Shown piece by piece: positions 1-6,893 of a stretch of DNA of 10,070 nucleotides; positions within the stretch are counted from its first letter, which is position 1; each line of letters starts with the position of its first letter. The position numbers were made by a program, and so were the translations under genes. Origin of the DNA: Bacteroidota bacterium. GTDB taxonomy: Bacteria; Bacteroidota; Bacteroidia; Bacteroidales; VadinHA17. The DNA lies in the NCBI GenBank assembly GCA_015222065.1, contig JADFUQ010000157.1, positions 1-10,070 on the forward strand, read 5' to 3'. The notes under the pieces are model-generated. The model ran no database searches, had not been told where the DNA came from, and worked only from the letters and a program-made list of their open reading frames with translations.

Positions 1-33
1 AATTAACTGTTCCTTTAAAAATAACGGATAGTT

Positions 34-1590
34 TTATTCCTGGTATATTCGGTTAAGCAGTTTATGAGCTGATTGAATAAGCATCTCAGGACTTCCGGGG
101 GCCATTATGGCTACACTCGGTTCGTAGCCTCCTTTCAGCCTTTCCTCATCGGTAGGCAGATAAGAAACATATTCGTTGGCCATACTTGCCAAAACAGGAT
201 TATTCGCTTTATATGGTTCAAGCATTTTTTTCCCTATCCGGGTAAATACTTCACCCTGAGTCGCAACAATGACATCATCATTTAGCCTGATTGCAAAAAT
301 GAATAAGTTCAATTGATTTTTTTCTTTCCATTCAGGGCGAACCATATCATGGAATACCGCGGTTCGGTATAACCGCCAGAATTTATTTTGTAATTTTCTT
401 CTTTCCCCCGGATTTGTTTCCTGATCGAACAACTTTTCCACTTTTTCCATTTCTGTTTCGACCTCTTCTTCTGACAGGAAAAGATTTTCTATTAATGGAA
501 TGTTGACAGGTTCGGTATAATATTCAAGTTTCGTGAGGGGTAACCATGTTAAATTGTTGTAACCCTGAATGATCTTATCAGCTAATCGGTTTCCATATTC
601 CCTGGCAAAATCATGGGAATATTCTTTGTTGAGAGGTCTGAGATCACCACAGGGTCCTTGTCCGAATAAAGTAATTCCCCCAAGTTCCCCTTCAATTTTT
701 CTTTTCATATATCCCGGGAAATCTGCTGACACATCACCATTGACCACTTTTGCTGATACAATTACTGCATGTGCTGCAAAACGTACAAAACTTCCCATCA
801 ATTTACCGGATTTCTTATTGCGAATAAAGATAGCCTGCAGCTTATCATCAACCTCTCCATCTGTAATATATTCTTTGTCTTCATCTAAATATTCTTTTGG
901 ATTTACACCCAGATTTTTAACCCAGTCCCAGATATGTCCTGTAGCATCTAAATAATTATCATGAACAACACAGTTATCATTGAACATTACTGTACGCGAT
1001 CCAATTCCATCAATATGAATTCTACGGTTTATCAGATATTTTTTACTGTCAACCTTAATGTTTAGAGAGGCTGTCTCCACTTCCGACATATTCTCCCTAG
1101 CTTGCTTAACCGCATCAAAAACAGCCTTCTGATATTTTTCCGGTTTCATTTCAGGAGTCGCATGACCATGGGAAGGTAAAATAACAATTCGTTCTTTTGG
1201 AATTCCTAATTCATTGATAAGGGGGTATTGTAAATTGTCTGTTTGTTTATAGCTTAATATACACTCATCAATGGTTATAATAGTCCAGGGTCCGTTTTGA
1301 TCTTCTCCATACATCGCTGTCACGTATAGAGTATCCACCAATTTACGAATACCACCAGATCCGGGGCGCCAGCGCCCTTCAACCCGGTCGGAGATAGCAA
1401 ACTTTTCTTCTCTGACATACAGGTTCTCCGGCATGGATTTTTGATCAACAGGAACAGGATCTTCAAAAATGCACGCTTGAGTCAGGTTAGCCTTACCAAA
1501 GCCTACTTTTAAAATTTCCTCTTTCTTGTGTTGAATACATCCAACTAAGAGTAATAATGTAAGAAAAAAAATTGATCTGATATTTTTCAT
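34..1590 (-). CDS. Neutral/alkaline ceramidase-like lipoprotein
   Basis: The protein resembles the neutral/alkaline non-lysosomal ceramidase family (PF04734): an N-terminal zinc amidohydrolase-type domain plus a short C-terminal part. Numbered from the upstream ATG at 1635, visible signatures are VGFGKANLT near 44-52, SHGHATP (His158), FAAHA (His289), DVSADFPGY (Ser303), GQGPCGDLRP near 325-334, GEVF (Glu462) and SYLPT (Tyr492). These match in order the two His, Glu and Tyr zinc ligands and the SAD(F/Y)PG segment of ceramidases. I prefer the start at 1590: it gives a signal MKNIRSIFFLTLLLLVGC with a lipobox cysteine at residue 18, whereas the 1635 start puts 15 charged residues before it. The product is likely an envelope lipoprotein. 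The family includes many Bacteroidota and Planctomycetes members of unknown substrate, so ceramide hydrolysis is not established. It is divergent from the Tat-exported hydrolase, with 113 bp between starts. No terminator is visible in the 33 bases after the stop. Confidence 0.85.
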   Translation of the reverse strand: MKNIRSIFFLTLLLLVGCIQHKKEEILKVGFGKANLTQACIFEDPVPVDQKSMPENLYVREEKFAISDRVEGRWRPGSGGIRKLVDTLYVTAMYGEDQNGPWTIITIDECILSYKQTDNLQYPLINELGIPKERIVILPSHGHATPEMKPEKYQKAVFDAVKQARENMSEVETASLNIKVDSKKYLINRRIHIDGIGSRTVMFNDNCVVHDNYLDATGHIWDWVKNLGVNPKEYLDEDKEYITDGEVDDKLQAIFIRNKKSGKLMGSFVRFAAHAVIVSAKVVNGDVSADFPGYMKRKIEGELGGITLFGQGPCGDLRPLNKEYSHDFAREYGNRLADKIIQGYNNLTWLPLTKLEYYTEPVNIPLIENLFLSEEEVETEMEKVEKLFDQETNPGERRKLQNKFWRLYRTAVFHDMVRPEWKEKNQLNLFIFAIRLNDDVIVATQGEVFTRIGKKMLEPYKANNPVLASMANEYVSYLPTDEERLKGGYEPSVAIMAPGSPEMLIQSAHKLLNRIYQE

Positions 1591-1703
1591 GTTTTTTAGC
1601 TTAACTATTATTTCTTTTGAAAATATATAGTTCATATTAGAATAATTAATAATTTCGTATCACTAACATCCGGCTAACGAAGATATAAATAAAATACAAA
1701 AAT

Positions 1704-2753
1704 ATGACAACATTACTCAGTAGAAGAAAGTTTGTTAAAGCTGCCTCATTAACTGCTATAAGTTTAAGTTTTGCAGGCTTAACCAGCGGAATTCCAGGCA
1801 AAAAGGCAGAAGAACTTCAGCCACTATTGATAGATTCAAAAGGGAGACCCATTAAATCGTTGTCAAAGTGGAAAAAACAGAGGAAAGTAATCAAAAAAAG
1901 ATGGCTCAATTATCTTGGTGCTTTGGAACCAAATCCAAGTCCACCCGTACTTAAAGTATTAAAAGAAGATCGTCCAAAGGGATTGATACGGCAACTGGTA
2001 GAATACGAGAGCGAACCCGGTATAATGGTAAAGGGGTACCTGATTAAGCCTCAAAATATCAGCGAACCTTTACCTGGTGTGGTTGCAATGCACTCCACCA
2101 GTGACAAACAGATGGTTTATATTGCAGGTGTGGAAGAAGGGAGAATAGTGGCATTTGGTTACAAATTGGCACAGCAGGGCTTTGTAGTCTTTTGTCCATT
2201 GTGTTTCTTATGGCACGACAAAGGTGAACGAACCTATGTGCAACAGGTCGAACGGTTTCATAAACATCATCCCAATTCAAAGGGCATGGCTAAAATGTTG
2301 TTTGATGCACAAAGGGCAGTAGATGTCTTAGTGAATCTGGAAGAAGTTGATTCAGAACGAATTGGTGCAATGGGTCATTCTCTTGGGGCAAAGGAAGTTT
2401 TGTACCTTGCAGCATTTGACGACAGAGTGAAGGTTACCGTAAGTAACGAAGGTGGCATTGGTATTGATTTTTCTAACTGGGATGATGTATGGTATCTGGG
2501 TAAAGAGATCCACAATTTTGGACATCAGCATCATGAAATTTTATCGCTGGTTGCCCCGAAATCATTTTTACTTATTGGAGGAGATGGTTATGATGGTGAA
2601 AAAAGCCGGCCATACATCGAAGCTGTTCTGCCGGTTTATGATCTGTATGGTAACAAGAGGCAAAATATTGAATTATTCAGTCACGGACAGGGACATAGCG
2701 CAATACCAGCCGCAGAAAAGCGTACATATGAGTGGATGAAAAAATATTTGTAA
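1704..2753 (+). CDS. Tat-exported alpha/beta hydrolase, acetyl xylan esterase/dienelactone hydrolase-like
   Basis: This is a 349-residue secreted serine hydrolase. The N-terminus has a textbook twin-arginine motif, SRRKFVK (residues 6-12), followed by a hydrophobic stretch to about residue 29, so it is probably exported folded. The hydrolase core shows the nucleophile elbow GHSLG (Ser226), a candidate acid in IGGDGYDGE (Asp294 or Asp297) and a late histidine in GQGHSAIP (His331), the order expected for an alpha/beta hydrolase triad. The stretch MGHSLGAKEVLYLAAFDDR followed by EGGIG, SNW and WYLG resembles the Abhydrolase_7 / acetyl-xylan-esterase-like group (PF12715). Substrate is unknown; carbohydrate ester removal is an inference from family and neighbours. 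The ATG at 1704 has only an A/T-rich leader, usual in this phylum. The gene converges on the DUF1080 gene, leaving 33 bp that hold a heptamer array. Confidence 0.87.
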   Translation: MTTLLSRRKFVKAASLTAISLSFAGLTSGIPGKKAEELQPLLIDSKGRPIKSLSKWKKQRKVIKKRWLNYLGALEPNPSPPVLKVLKEDRPKGLIRQLVEYESEPGIMVKGYLIKPQNISEPLPGVVAMHSTSDKQMVYIAGVEEGRIVAFGYKLAQQGFVVFCPLCFLWHDKGERTYVQQVERFHKHHPNSKGMAKMLFDAQRAVDVLVNLEEVDSERIGAMGHSLGAKEVLYLAAFDDRVKVTVSNEGGIGIDFSNWDDVWYLGKEIHNFGHQHHEILSLVAPKSFLLIGGDGYDGEKSRPYIEAVLPVYDLYGNKRQNIELFSHGQGHSAIPAAEKRTYEWMKKYL

Positions 2754-2760
2754 GACATAA

Positions 2761-2795
2761 ACTGGTTACTGGTTACTGGTTACTGGTTACTGGTC
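2761..2795. repeat. Heptamer tandem array, 5 units of ACTGGTT
   Basis: Four exact 7-bp units (2761-2788) and a fifth with one change (ACTGGTC, 2789-2795), followed by another ACT. The array lies between the convergent hydrolase and DUF1080 genes, and runs into the DUF1080 coding end: its stop codon (TAA on the minus strand) is 2787-2789, inside unit four/five. Read on the minus strand each unit junction contains TAA, so stops fall in all three frames. Read on the plus strand no frame has a stop. Confidence 0.9.
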
Positions 2796-3731
2796 ACTAC
2801 TCCCAATCATGCCTCTTAACCATTCAAGATAATTTCTTGTTATTTCAGACGAAGTACTTTTAGCACTATTTTTAAGGGCAATGGCAACATCATTTTTATA
2901 TATTTCTGCAGTTTGAGGAGCTGTTGCCCTGGCAACTATATCAAAAAGGACTTGTTTTGAACCACTTTTCGCAACAGGATTTTCGCCAGACATTATTATT
3001 GCCAGTGGTTCAACCATTTTGGCTCCTAAAGTAATAGCAGCAGCATGTGCCTGGCTTCTTAATTTGGTGTCTTTTTCATAAAATCCCCCGGTTACATACT
3101 CAGTCTCGCTATCAAGATCCCTGATATAAATATTACGAAACTTAGCATATTGCCCTTCGATATTAGCATGGTTCACTTGCAGACCAATAGCGCCACATAA
3201 GAATTTGTCTTCCATGGTTTTAACAGTATCAATATTGGCTAGAGTTGTAATTGTATCATCAACAGAGACCGTTATTGTTTTACGGTCACATTTGATCTCC
3301 ATTTTGTGCCAGATCCCGGTTGTTTCATCCGGTCGGTTTGTAACTGTTACATGTCCATATAATGAACCTGTACAATGAAGATCGTCTCTTCTTGGGGTCC
3401 ATGGTGCCAGTAACTGCACTTCTACTCCGGTTTCCCAGGGAGCTTGAGGATCACAGCGTATTATAACCCCGCTGTTTCCTACATCTGACAACATGTATTC
3501 TAAGCGAAGTACATAATTGCAATACCATTTTTTTGTGAACAGATTGTTGCCTTTGCCAAAACTACTGGTATATAATTCACCTTTAATTACTTCAAAACCA
3601 CCTTCTTCACCAAGAGTCCATTTGCTTAAGTTTTTGCCGTTAAACAATGAACTAAACCTATCATTTTCCTGTGTAAAACAGGATGTAAAAATAAGTGTTA
3701 CAAATAAGTTGATCAGGATAAATTTTTTCAT
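2787..3731 (-). CDS. DUF1080 (3-keto-disaccharide hydrolase family) lipoprotein with C-terminal helical extension
   Basis: This 314-residue protein starts with a lipoprotein-like signal MKKFILINLFVTLIFTSC (Cys18; Phe at -3 is not the usual Leu). A DUF1080/PF06439 domain follows at about 26-206, a concanavalin-like beta fold recognised by FNGKNLSKW (30-38), NSGVIIR (86-92), GVEVQLLAP (102-110), TGSLYGH (121-127) and the closing RNIYIRDL (199-206). The family is named for hydrolysis of 3-keto-glycosides made by a partner oxidoreductase, and a Tat-exported Gfo/Idh/MocA gene sits 36 bp upstream, so the pair is a likely operon. Residues 220-308 form an extra alanine-rich, helical-looking, HEAT-like tail not needed for DUF1080. 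The stop codon and final Asp-Gln codons lie in a heptamer repeat. Hydrolysis of a keto-sugar is inferred; some DUF1080 proteins may only bind sugars. Confidence 0.87.
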   Translation of the reverse strand: MKKFILINLFVTLIFTSCFTQENDRFSSLFNGKNLSKWTLGEEGGFEVIKGELYTSSFGKGNNLFTKKWYCNYVLRLEYMLSDVGNSGVIIRCDPQAPWETGVEVQLLAPWTPRRDDLHCTGSLYGHVTVTNRPDETTGIWHKMEIKCDRKTITVSVDDTITTLANIDTVKTMEDKFLCGAIGLQVNHANIEGQYAKFRNIYIRDLDSETEYVTGGFYEKDTKLRSQAHAAAITLGAKMVEPLAIIMSGENPVAKSGSKQVLFDIVARATAPQTAEIYKNDVAIALKNSAKSTSSEITRNYLEWLRGMIGSSDQ

Positions 3732-3767
3732 TTTTTCATCAATTAATTTGTTTACTATGTTCTAGAG

Positions 3768-5063
3768 TTATTCAGGCAAAAACCATGGAGCCCTGTATGC
3801 TCTTGATAATAGATAATTGGCAGCATTATCTCCTTCAAACTGCTCTATCAGGCTATTCCATTTTAATTTTCGTTTAAGCCGGAATGATATCAGTGCCAGA
3901 TGCATAGGGAGAGTCATTTCTCTAACGTATGCAATATTGCTTTCAGGCTGTTCCCGCGACTTGACTGCATCAAGAAAATTACGCTGATGTCCGGGAGACC
4001 TGGTAATGGTTTTAGGCACCTCTGGAATTTCATCTATAATTTCATTGCCTATACGAATTTTTCTTGTATAGTAATCACATGTCAATGAGCCATTTGTTCC
4101 TTCGAAGTGTGCTCCAATATACATTTCTTCTGCTCCGGGAACCGGTGGCGGAGTTGTAGTCCAGTACAGATCTAAATCTTTAAACTTAAAATCTGCCTCA
4201 ATCCAACGGGGTGTGTCGGCAATTCCATCATCAGGTCTTTCTCCCCGGGTATCAATGCTATATAATCCTTGCGGATTAAGTGACATATATACAATATCTG
4301 CAATGTGGCACCAAAAGTCACCGAAAACACCTCCTGAATAATCAAAAAAATGACGAAATGAGCCAAAACAACGTACAGGTGTATATTCCTCATAAGGAGC
4401 AGGACCTAACCACATATCCCAATCAAGGGTATCAGGAGGGATTTCTGCAGGGGGAAACCCCAGCCCCGGCGATCCTTCGGTTTTCCATAAACGTACTGTG
4501 TGAATTTTACCCAATATTCCGGATTGAATAATCTCAACAACGCGATGATAATTTTCTCCTGCATGTATCTGGGTTCCTAATTGAAAAATAGAATTATTAT
4601 GTTCCATGCATTTTTTCATTACCTGCCCTTCTTCCACATTATATGACAAGGGTTTTTCACCGTAAACATCTTTGCCTGATTGAAAAGCCATAATAGCAAT
4701 TAAGGCGTGCCAATGGTCAGGTGTTGCACAGGTAATTACATCAATATCTTTTCTGTCAAGTATATGCCTGAAGTCAGTATATGTATCAGTTCTGGTATTT
4801 GGATTTATCTCTTGTAATATTTTGTATTTTTCCCTTAACCTGATTTTATCTACATCGCATAATGCAACGGTTTCAACATCAGAAAAACCGGAAAACCATT
4901 TTAAGTGTGCCCTCCCCATATTTCCCATACCTATATGTGCTATTCTTATTTTGTCACTTGGTGCAATAATTCCGTATGTATTTGAAAGCAATGGAAGTCC
5001 GATTATTCCAATGGCAGCATTTTTGATAAAACCGCGACGGTTAATATTTTTACCAGTTTTCAT
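3768..5063 (-). CDS. Tat-exported Gfo/Idh/MocA family oxidoreductase
   Basis: This 431-residue NAD(P)-dependent sugar dehydrogenase-like protein carries a Tat signal: NRRGFIK at 8-14, then a hydrophobic segment to about residue 33. The Rossmann domain follows, with GMGNMG (45-50) for dinucleotide binding, the acidic strand end CDVD (69-72), TPDHWH (114-119) and the family EKP motif (136-138), whose lysine is normally catalytic. The C-terminal half has WDMWLGPAPYEEY and GDFWCHIADIVYMSL (His253, Asp256 as candidate active-site residues), typical of the exported Bacteroidota/Planctomycetes branch. Such enzymes are thought to leave the cytoplasm folded with bound cofactor. Together with the DUF1080 gene 36 bp downstream this suggests an oxidise-then-cleave route for glycosides. 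NAD-dependent glycosidases (GH109 type) are an alternative within the same fold; I see nothing that decides it. A 308 bp repeat-rich gap separates it from the upstream porter gene. Confidence 0.9.
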   Translation of the reverse strand: MKTGKNINRRGFIKNAAIGIIGLPLLSNTYGIIAPSDKIRIAHIGMGNMGRAHLKWFSGFSDVETVALCDVDKIRLREKYKILQEINPNTRTDTYTDFRHILDRKDIDVITCATPDHWHALIAIMAFQSGKDVYGEKPLSYNVEEGQVMKKCMEHNNSIFQLGTQIHAGENYHRVVEIIQSGILGKIHTVRLWKTEGSPGLGFPPAEIPPDTLDWDMWLGPAPYEEYTPVRCFGSFRHFFDYSGGVFGDFWCHIADIVYMSLNPQGLYSIDTRGERPDDGIADTPRWIEADFKFKDLDLYWTTTPPPVPGAEEMYIGAHFEGTNGSLTCDYYTRKIRIGNEIIDEIPEVPKTITRSPGHQRNFLDAVKSREQPESNIAYVREMTLPMHLALISFRLKRKLKWNSLIEQFEGDNAANYLLSRAYRAPWFLPE

Positions 5064-5099
5064 AAAAGAAAATTAAAAATTAAATGTTTCAGAATTAGT

Positions 5100-5171
5100 T
5101 AGAGTCCGTCAATAAAGTCGAAAGTTTAAATAAATATTAAAAAATCACAAAAAACAAGCACCAAATTGCAA
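5100..5171. repeat. 72 bp dispersed repeat, copy 1
   Basis: It aligns with 9941-10012 in the same orientation with about 10 differences over 73 columns (roughly 86% identity by hand count). The shared core is GAAAGTTTAAATAAATATTA, preceded by TAGAG(T/C)C(C/T)GTC and followed by ACAAGCACCAAA. The left edge TAGAGYCYGTC resembles an IS/MITE end, but I find no matching inverted end nearby and no transposase. Confidence 0.85.
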
Positions 5172-5271
5172 ATAAATTACAATATTCAAAAATTCAATGC
5201 TTGTACTGAGCACAGTCGAAGTATTCAAAACAGTTTCGGTCATTTGGTAATTGATATTTGAAATTTATTTG
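5169..5271. repeat. Imperfect inverted repeat enclosing a TACTGAGC...CGAAGTA element
   Basis: The arms 5169-5189 and 5251-5271 are inverted complements of 21 bases with about 17 matches ungapped. Between them, 5204-5223 reads TACTGAGCACAGTCGAAGTA, with TACT/AGTA ends and an internal ACTG/CAGT pair. From memory, the reverse complement, which begins TACTTCGACTGTGCTCAG, resembles a short dispersed repeat seen in many Bacteroidota and cyanobacterial genomes. The A/T richness of the arms lowers the weight of the match. Confidence 0.5.
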
Positions 5272-5277
5272 TTTTTT

Positions 5278-5298
5278 GTTATTTGTTATTTGTTATTT
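5278..5298. repeat. Heptamer tandem array, 3 units of GTTATTT
   Basis: Three exact 7-bp units, preceded by a decayed unit GTTTTTT (5271-5277). The array lies about 74 bases downstream of the MFS porter stop. As in the other two arrays, the minus (sense) strand carries TAA in every unit and hence stops in all frames, while the plus strand is open. Confidence 0.75.
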
Positions 5299-5302
5299 GC
5301 CT

Positions 5303-5333
5303 ACCCCGTAAGGAAGTATGACTGTACGGGGGT
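5303..5333 (-). terminator. Possible terminator hairpin after the MFS porter
   Basis: CCCCGTA (5304-5310) pairs with TACGGGG (5325-5331) around a 14-base loop, with a further A-T pair across a one-base bulge. It begins about 39 bases past the porter stop in the direction of transcription. The minus-strand RNA after it is A-rich, not U-rich, so classical intrinsic termination is uncertain; RNA 3'-end protection or processing is an alternative. Confidence 0.4.
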
Positions 5334-5371
5334 GCTTTATTTACGAAAATGCTCTTCTTTATGGACAAACA

Positions 5372-6808
5372 CTAGCTAGTCCTCCCTTTGAATATTTGTT
5401 CAATTTCTTCAAGGCTTTTTCCTTTCGTCTCAGGAACAAATTTCCAGAAAAACAGAGTGGCTAACAGGCATATTCCTGCAAAAGTGAAAAAACCAACATG
5501 CATACCGAATGATGCAACATACCATGGGAAAAAATACATTGCTATAGTATTTGTTCCCCAATTACTGAATGTGGCAATCGACATAGCCCTCCCCCTTACC
5601 TTATTTGGAAATATCTCAGGAGTTAAAACCCAAATTACAGCACAAATGGAAAAGGCAATACTTGCAATGTAAACTCCAAGTACAAATACAATAAAAACAC
5701 CATTAGGATTTCCTGCAGCAAATAAGAAGCCGGCAATTGTCAAAGTAATAACTACCATCGCCATTCCTCCGATTAGTAAAGGCCTTCGTCCCAATTTATC
5801 AATCACCAATAAGGCTAATATAGTAAAAACCAAGTTAATTAACCCAAGCATTACCTGATATTGCAGGGCATTTTCAAACTGAATACCGGCTTGTCCCAGG
5901 ATACTTGGACCATAATAAATAACTGCATTTATTCCTGTTAACTGCCCGAAAACAGATAAACCAATAGCTATCATTAAGGCAATTCTTAATCCCGGCCTAA
6001 AAAGTTCTTTTAACTTACCCTTCTCTTGTTTTATAGATTTCGTTATCTCTTTAAACTCTTTTTGCGCTACTCCAAATCCACTAATTTTTTCTAATATGGA
6101 TATCCCAATTCTATCTTTCCCTTTTTGAATAAGCCACCTTGGACTTTCAGGTACAAATATTAGCAAAAAGAAAAACAACAAGGCAGGAAGCATTTCCATA
6201 CCAAACATAGAGCGCCATACTTCAGTTACCAATATCTTATGTAGAAGACCAAAACCTCCAAAGGCTCCTGAATGACTTAAGGAATATCCCTGCAAAAACC
6301 AATTTGAAAAATAAGCTAATAAGATACCGGTTACAATTGATAGTTGATACAGGGCAACCAGGCGTCCTCTTATTTTAGGTGGTGCAAATTCAGAAATATA
6401 TAATGGTGACAATACTGATGCCATTCCAACTCCAATCCCTCCTATCATCCTGGCCGGAATTAATATTTCGAACGTAGGCGGGATCGCGGATCCCAGTGCA
6501 GATAAAAAGAATAACAGAGAAGCAATTACCAATACCGGTTTTCTTCCGTATTTATCTCCTAATCCACCTGCCACTATTGCCCCGAGAATACAGCCAATCA
6601 AAGCTGAACTTGTAAACCATCCAACCTCCAGTTTTGATAATCCAAACTGTGCTTCAACCATTCCAACAGTCCCTGAGATCACAGCCGTATCAAACCCAAA
6701 AAGCAAGCCTCCCAACGAAGCAACCACGCAGATTAATGCAAGATACCTGTAATTAACATGAGAAGGTTCATTATTATTTGTAATTCTTTTATTATCCGAT
6801 TCAATCAT
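5372..6808 (-). CDS. MFS sugar porter (XylE/GLUT-like, sugar:H+ symporter family)
   Basis: This 478-residue, 12-helix inner-membrane transporter has the full sugar-porter signature set: GGLLFGFDTAVISG in helix 1 (33-46), GDKYGRK (84-90), PESPRWL (220-226) before the central cytoplasmic segment, GQLTGINAVIYYGP (288-301) in helix 7, DKLGRRP (337-343) and the C-terminal PETKGKSLEEIE (459-470). The length is ordinary for the family. It would import a monosaccharide or small sugar derivative. In XylE and GLUT proteins helix 7 reads QQ-x-x-GIN and both glutamines contact sugar; here the first is Gly288, which suggests altered substrate preference or a distinct subfamily. The 100 bp leader from the epimerase gene holds a 16 bp tandem repeat and a heptamer array. 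The stop TAG lies in the palindrome ACTAGCTAGT. Confidence 0.94.
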   Translation of the reverse strand: MIESDNKRITNNNEPSHVNYRYLALICVVASLGGLLFGFDTAVISGTVGMVEAQFGLSKLEVGWFTSSALIGCILGAIVAGGLGDKYGRKPVLVIASLLFFLSALGSAIPPTFEILIPARMIGGIGVGMASVLSPLYISEFAPPKIRGRLVALYQLSIVTGILLAYFSNWFLQGYSLSHSGAFGGFGLLHKILVTEVWRSMFGMEMLPALLFFFLLIFVPESPRWLIQKGKDRIGISILEKISGFGVAQKEFKEITKSIKQEKGKLKELFRPGLRIALMIAIGLSVFGQLTGINAVIYYGPSILGQAGIQFENALQYQVMLGLINLVFTILALLVIDKLGRRPLLIGGMAMVVITLTIAGFLFAAGNPNGVFIVFVLGVYIASIAFSICAVIWVLTPEIFPNKVRGRAMSIATFSNWGTNTIAMYFFPWYVASFGMHVGFFTFAGICLLATLFFWKFVPETKGKSLEEIEQIFKGRTS

Positions 6809-6847
6809 TGCACAATGTTTCTATTCAGTGTAAAATAAAAAAGTTAT

Positions 6848-6879
6848 AAGTGACTAAAGTTAAAAGTGCCTAAAGTTCT
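6848..6879. repeat. 16 bp tandem duplication in the MFS leader
   Basis: AAGTGACTAAAGTTAA (6848-6863) is followed by AAGTGCCTAAAGTTCT, 13 of 16 positions the same. It sits 40-71 bases upstream of the porter start on the template of its leader, beside the heptamer array at 6894-6928. Confidence 0.65.
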
Positions 6880-6893
6880 TATTCTTCCAAAGT

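Larger units (their letters stand above)
5064..5371. other. 308 bp gene-free, repeat-rich spacer
   Basis: No credible gene lies between the oxidoreductase start and the MFS porter stop. The spacer contains, from left to right, copy 1 of a 72 bp dispersed repeat, a pair of imperfect inverted arms enclosing a TACTGAGC...CGAAGTA element, a heptamer array of GTTATTT, and a CCCCGTA/TACGGGG hairpin near the porter stop. It is much longer than the 36 bp and 100 bp spacers in the rest of the minus-strand set and could separate two transcription units. Confidence 0.75.

Noticed and set aside
569..955. 128-codon open frame on the plus strand
   Set aside because: It lies wholly antisense to the ceramidase-like gene, which has conserved motifs; no recognisable domain of its own.
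1591..1703. TAATTTCG (1650-1657) as a -7 box for the hydrolase gene
   Set aside because: One mismatch to TAnnTTTG and the nearest TTTG is about 30 bases upstream, too far for the usual -33 spacing.
2452..2739. 95-codon frame inside the Tat-exported hydrolase gene
   Set aside because: Same-strand, out-of-frame shadow of a gene with a clear catalytic triad pattern.
3768..5063. Assigning the oxidoreductase to GH109 glycosidases or to a named inositol/glucose-fructose enzyme
   Set aside because: Only generic Gfo/Idh/MocA and Tat features are visible; no residue pattern I could use to choose a specific activity.
4822..5076. 84-codon plus-strand frame over the oxidoreductase N-terminus
   Set aside because: Antisense to the Tat signal and Rossmann motif of the oxidoreductase; no independent support.
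5100..5171. A complete insertion sequence
   Set aside because: There is no transposase reading frame and no second inverted end.
5064..5371. A riboswitch or structured ncRNA in the 308 bp spacer
   Set aside because: The structure is explained by repeats and one short hairpin; I recognise no riboswitch core.
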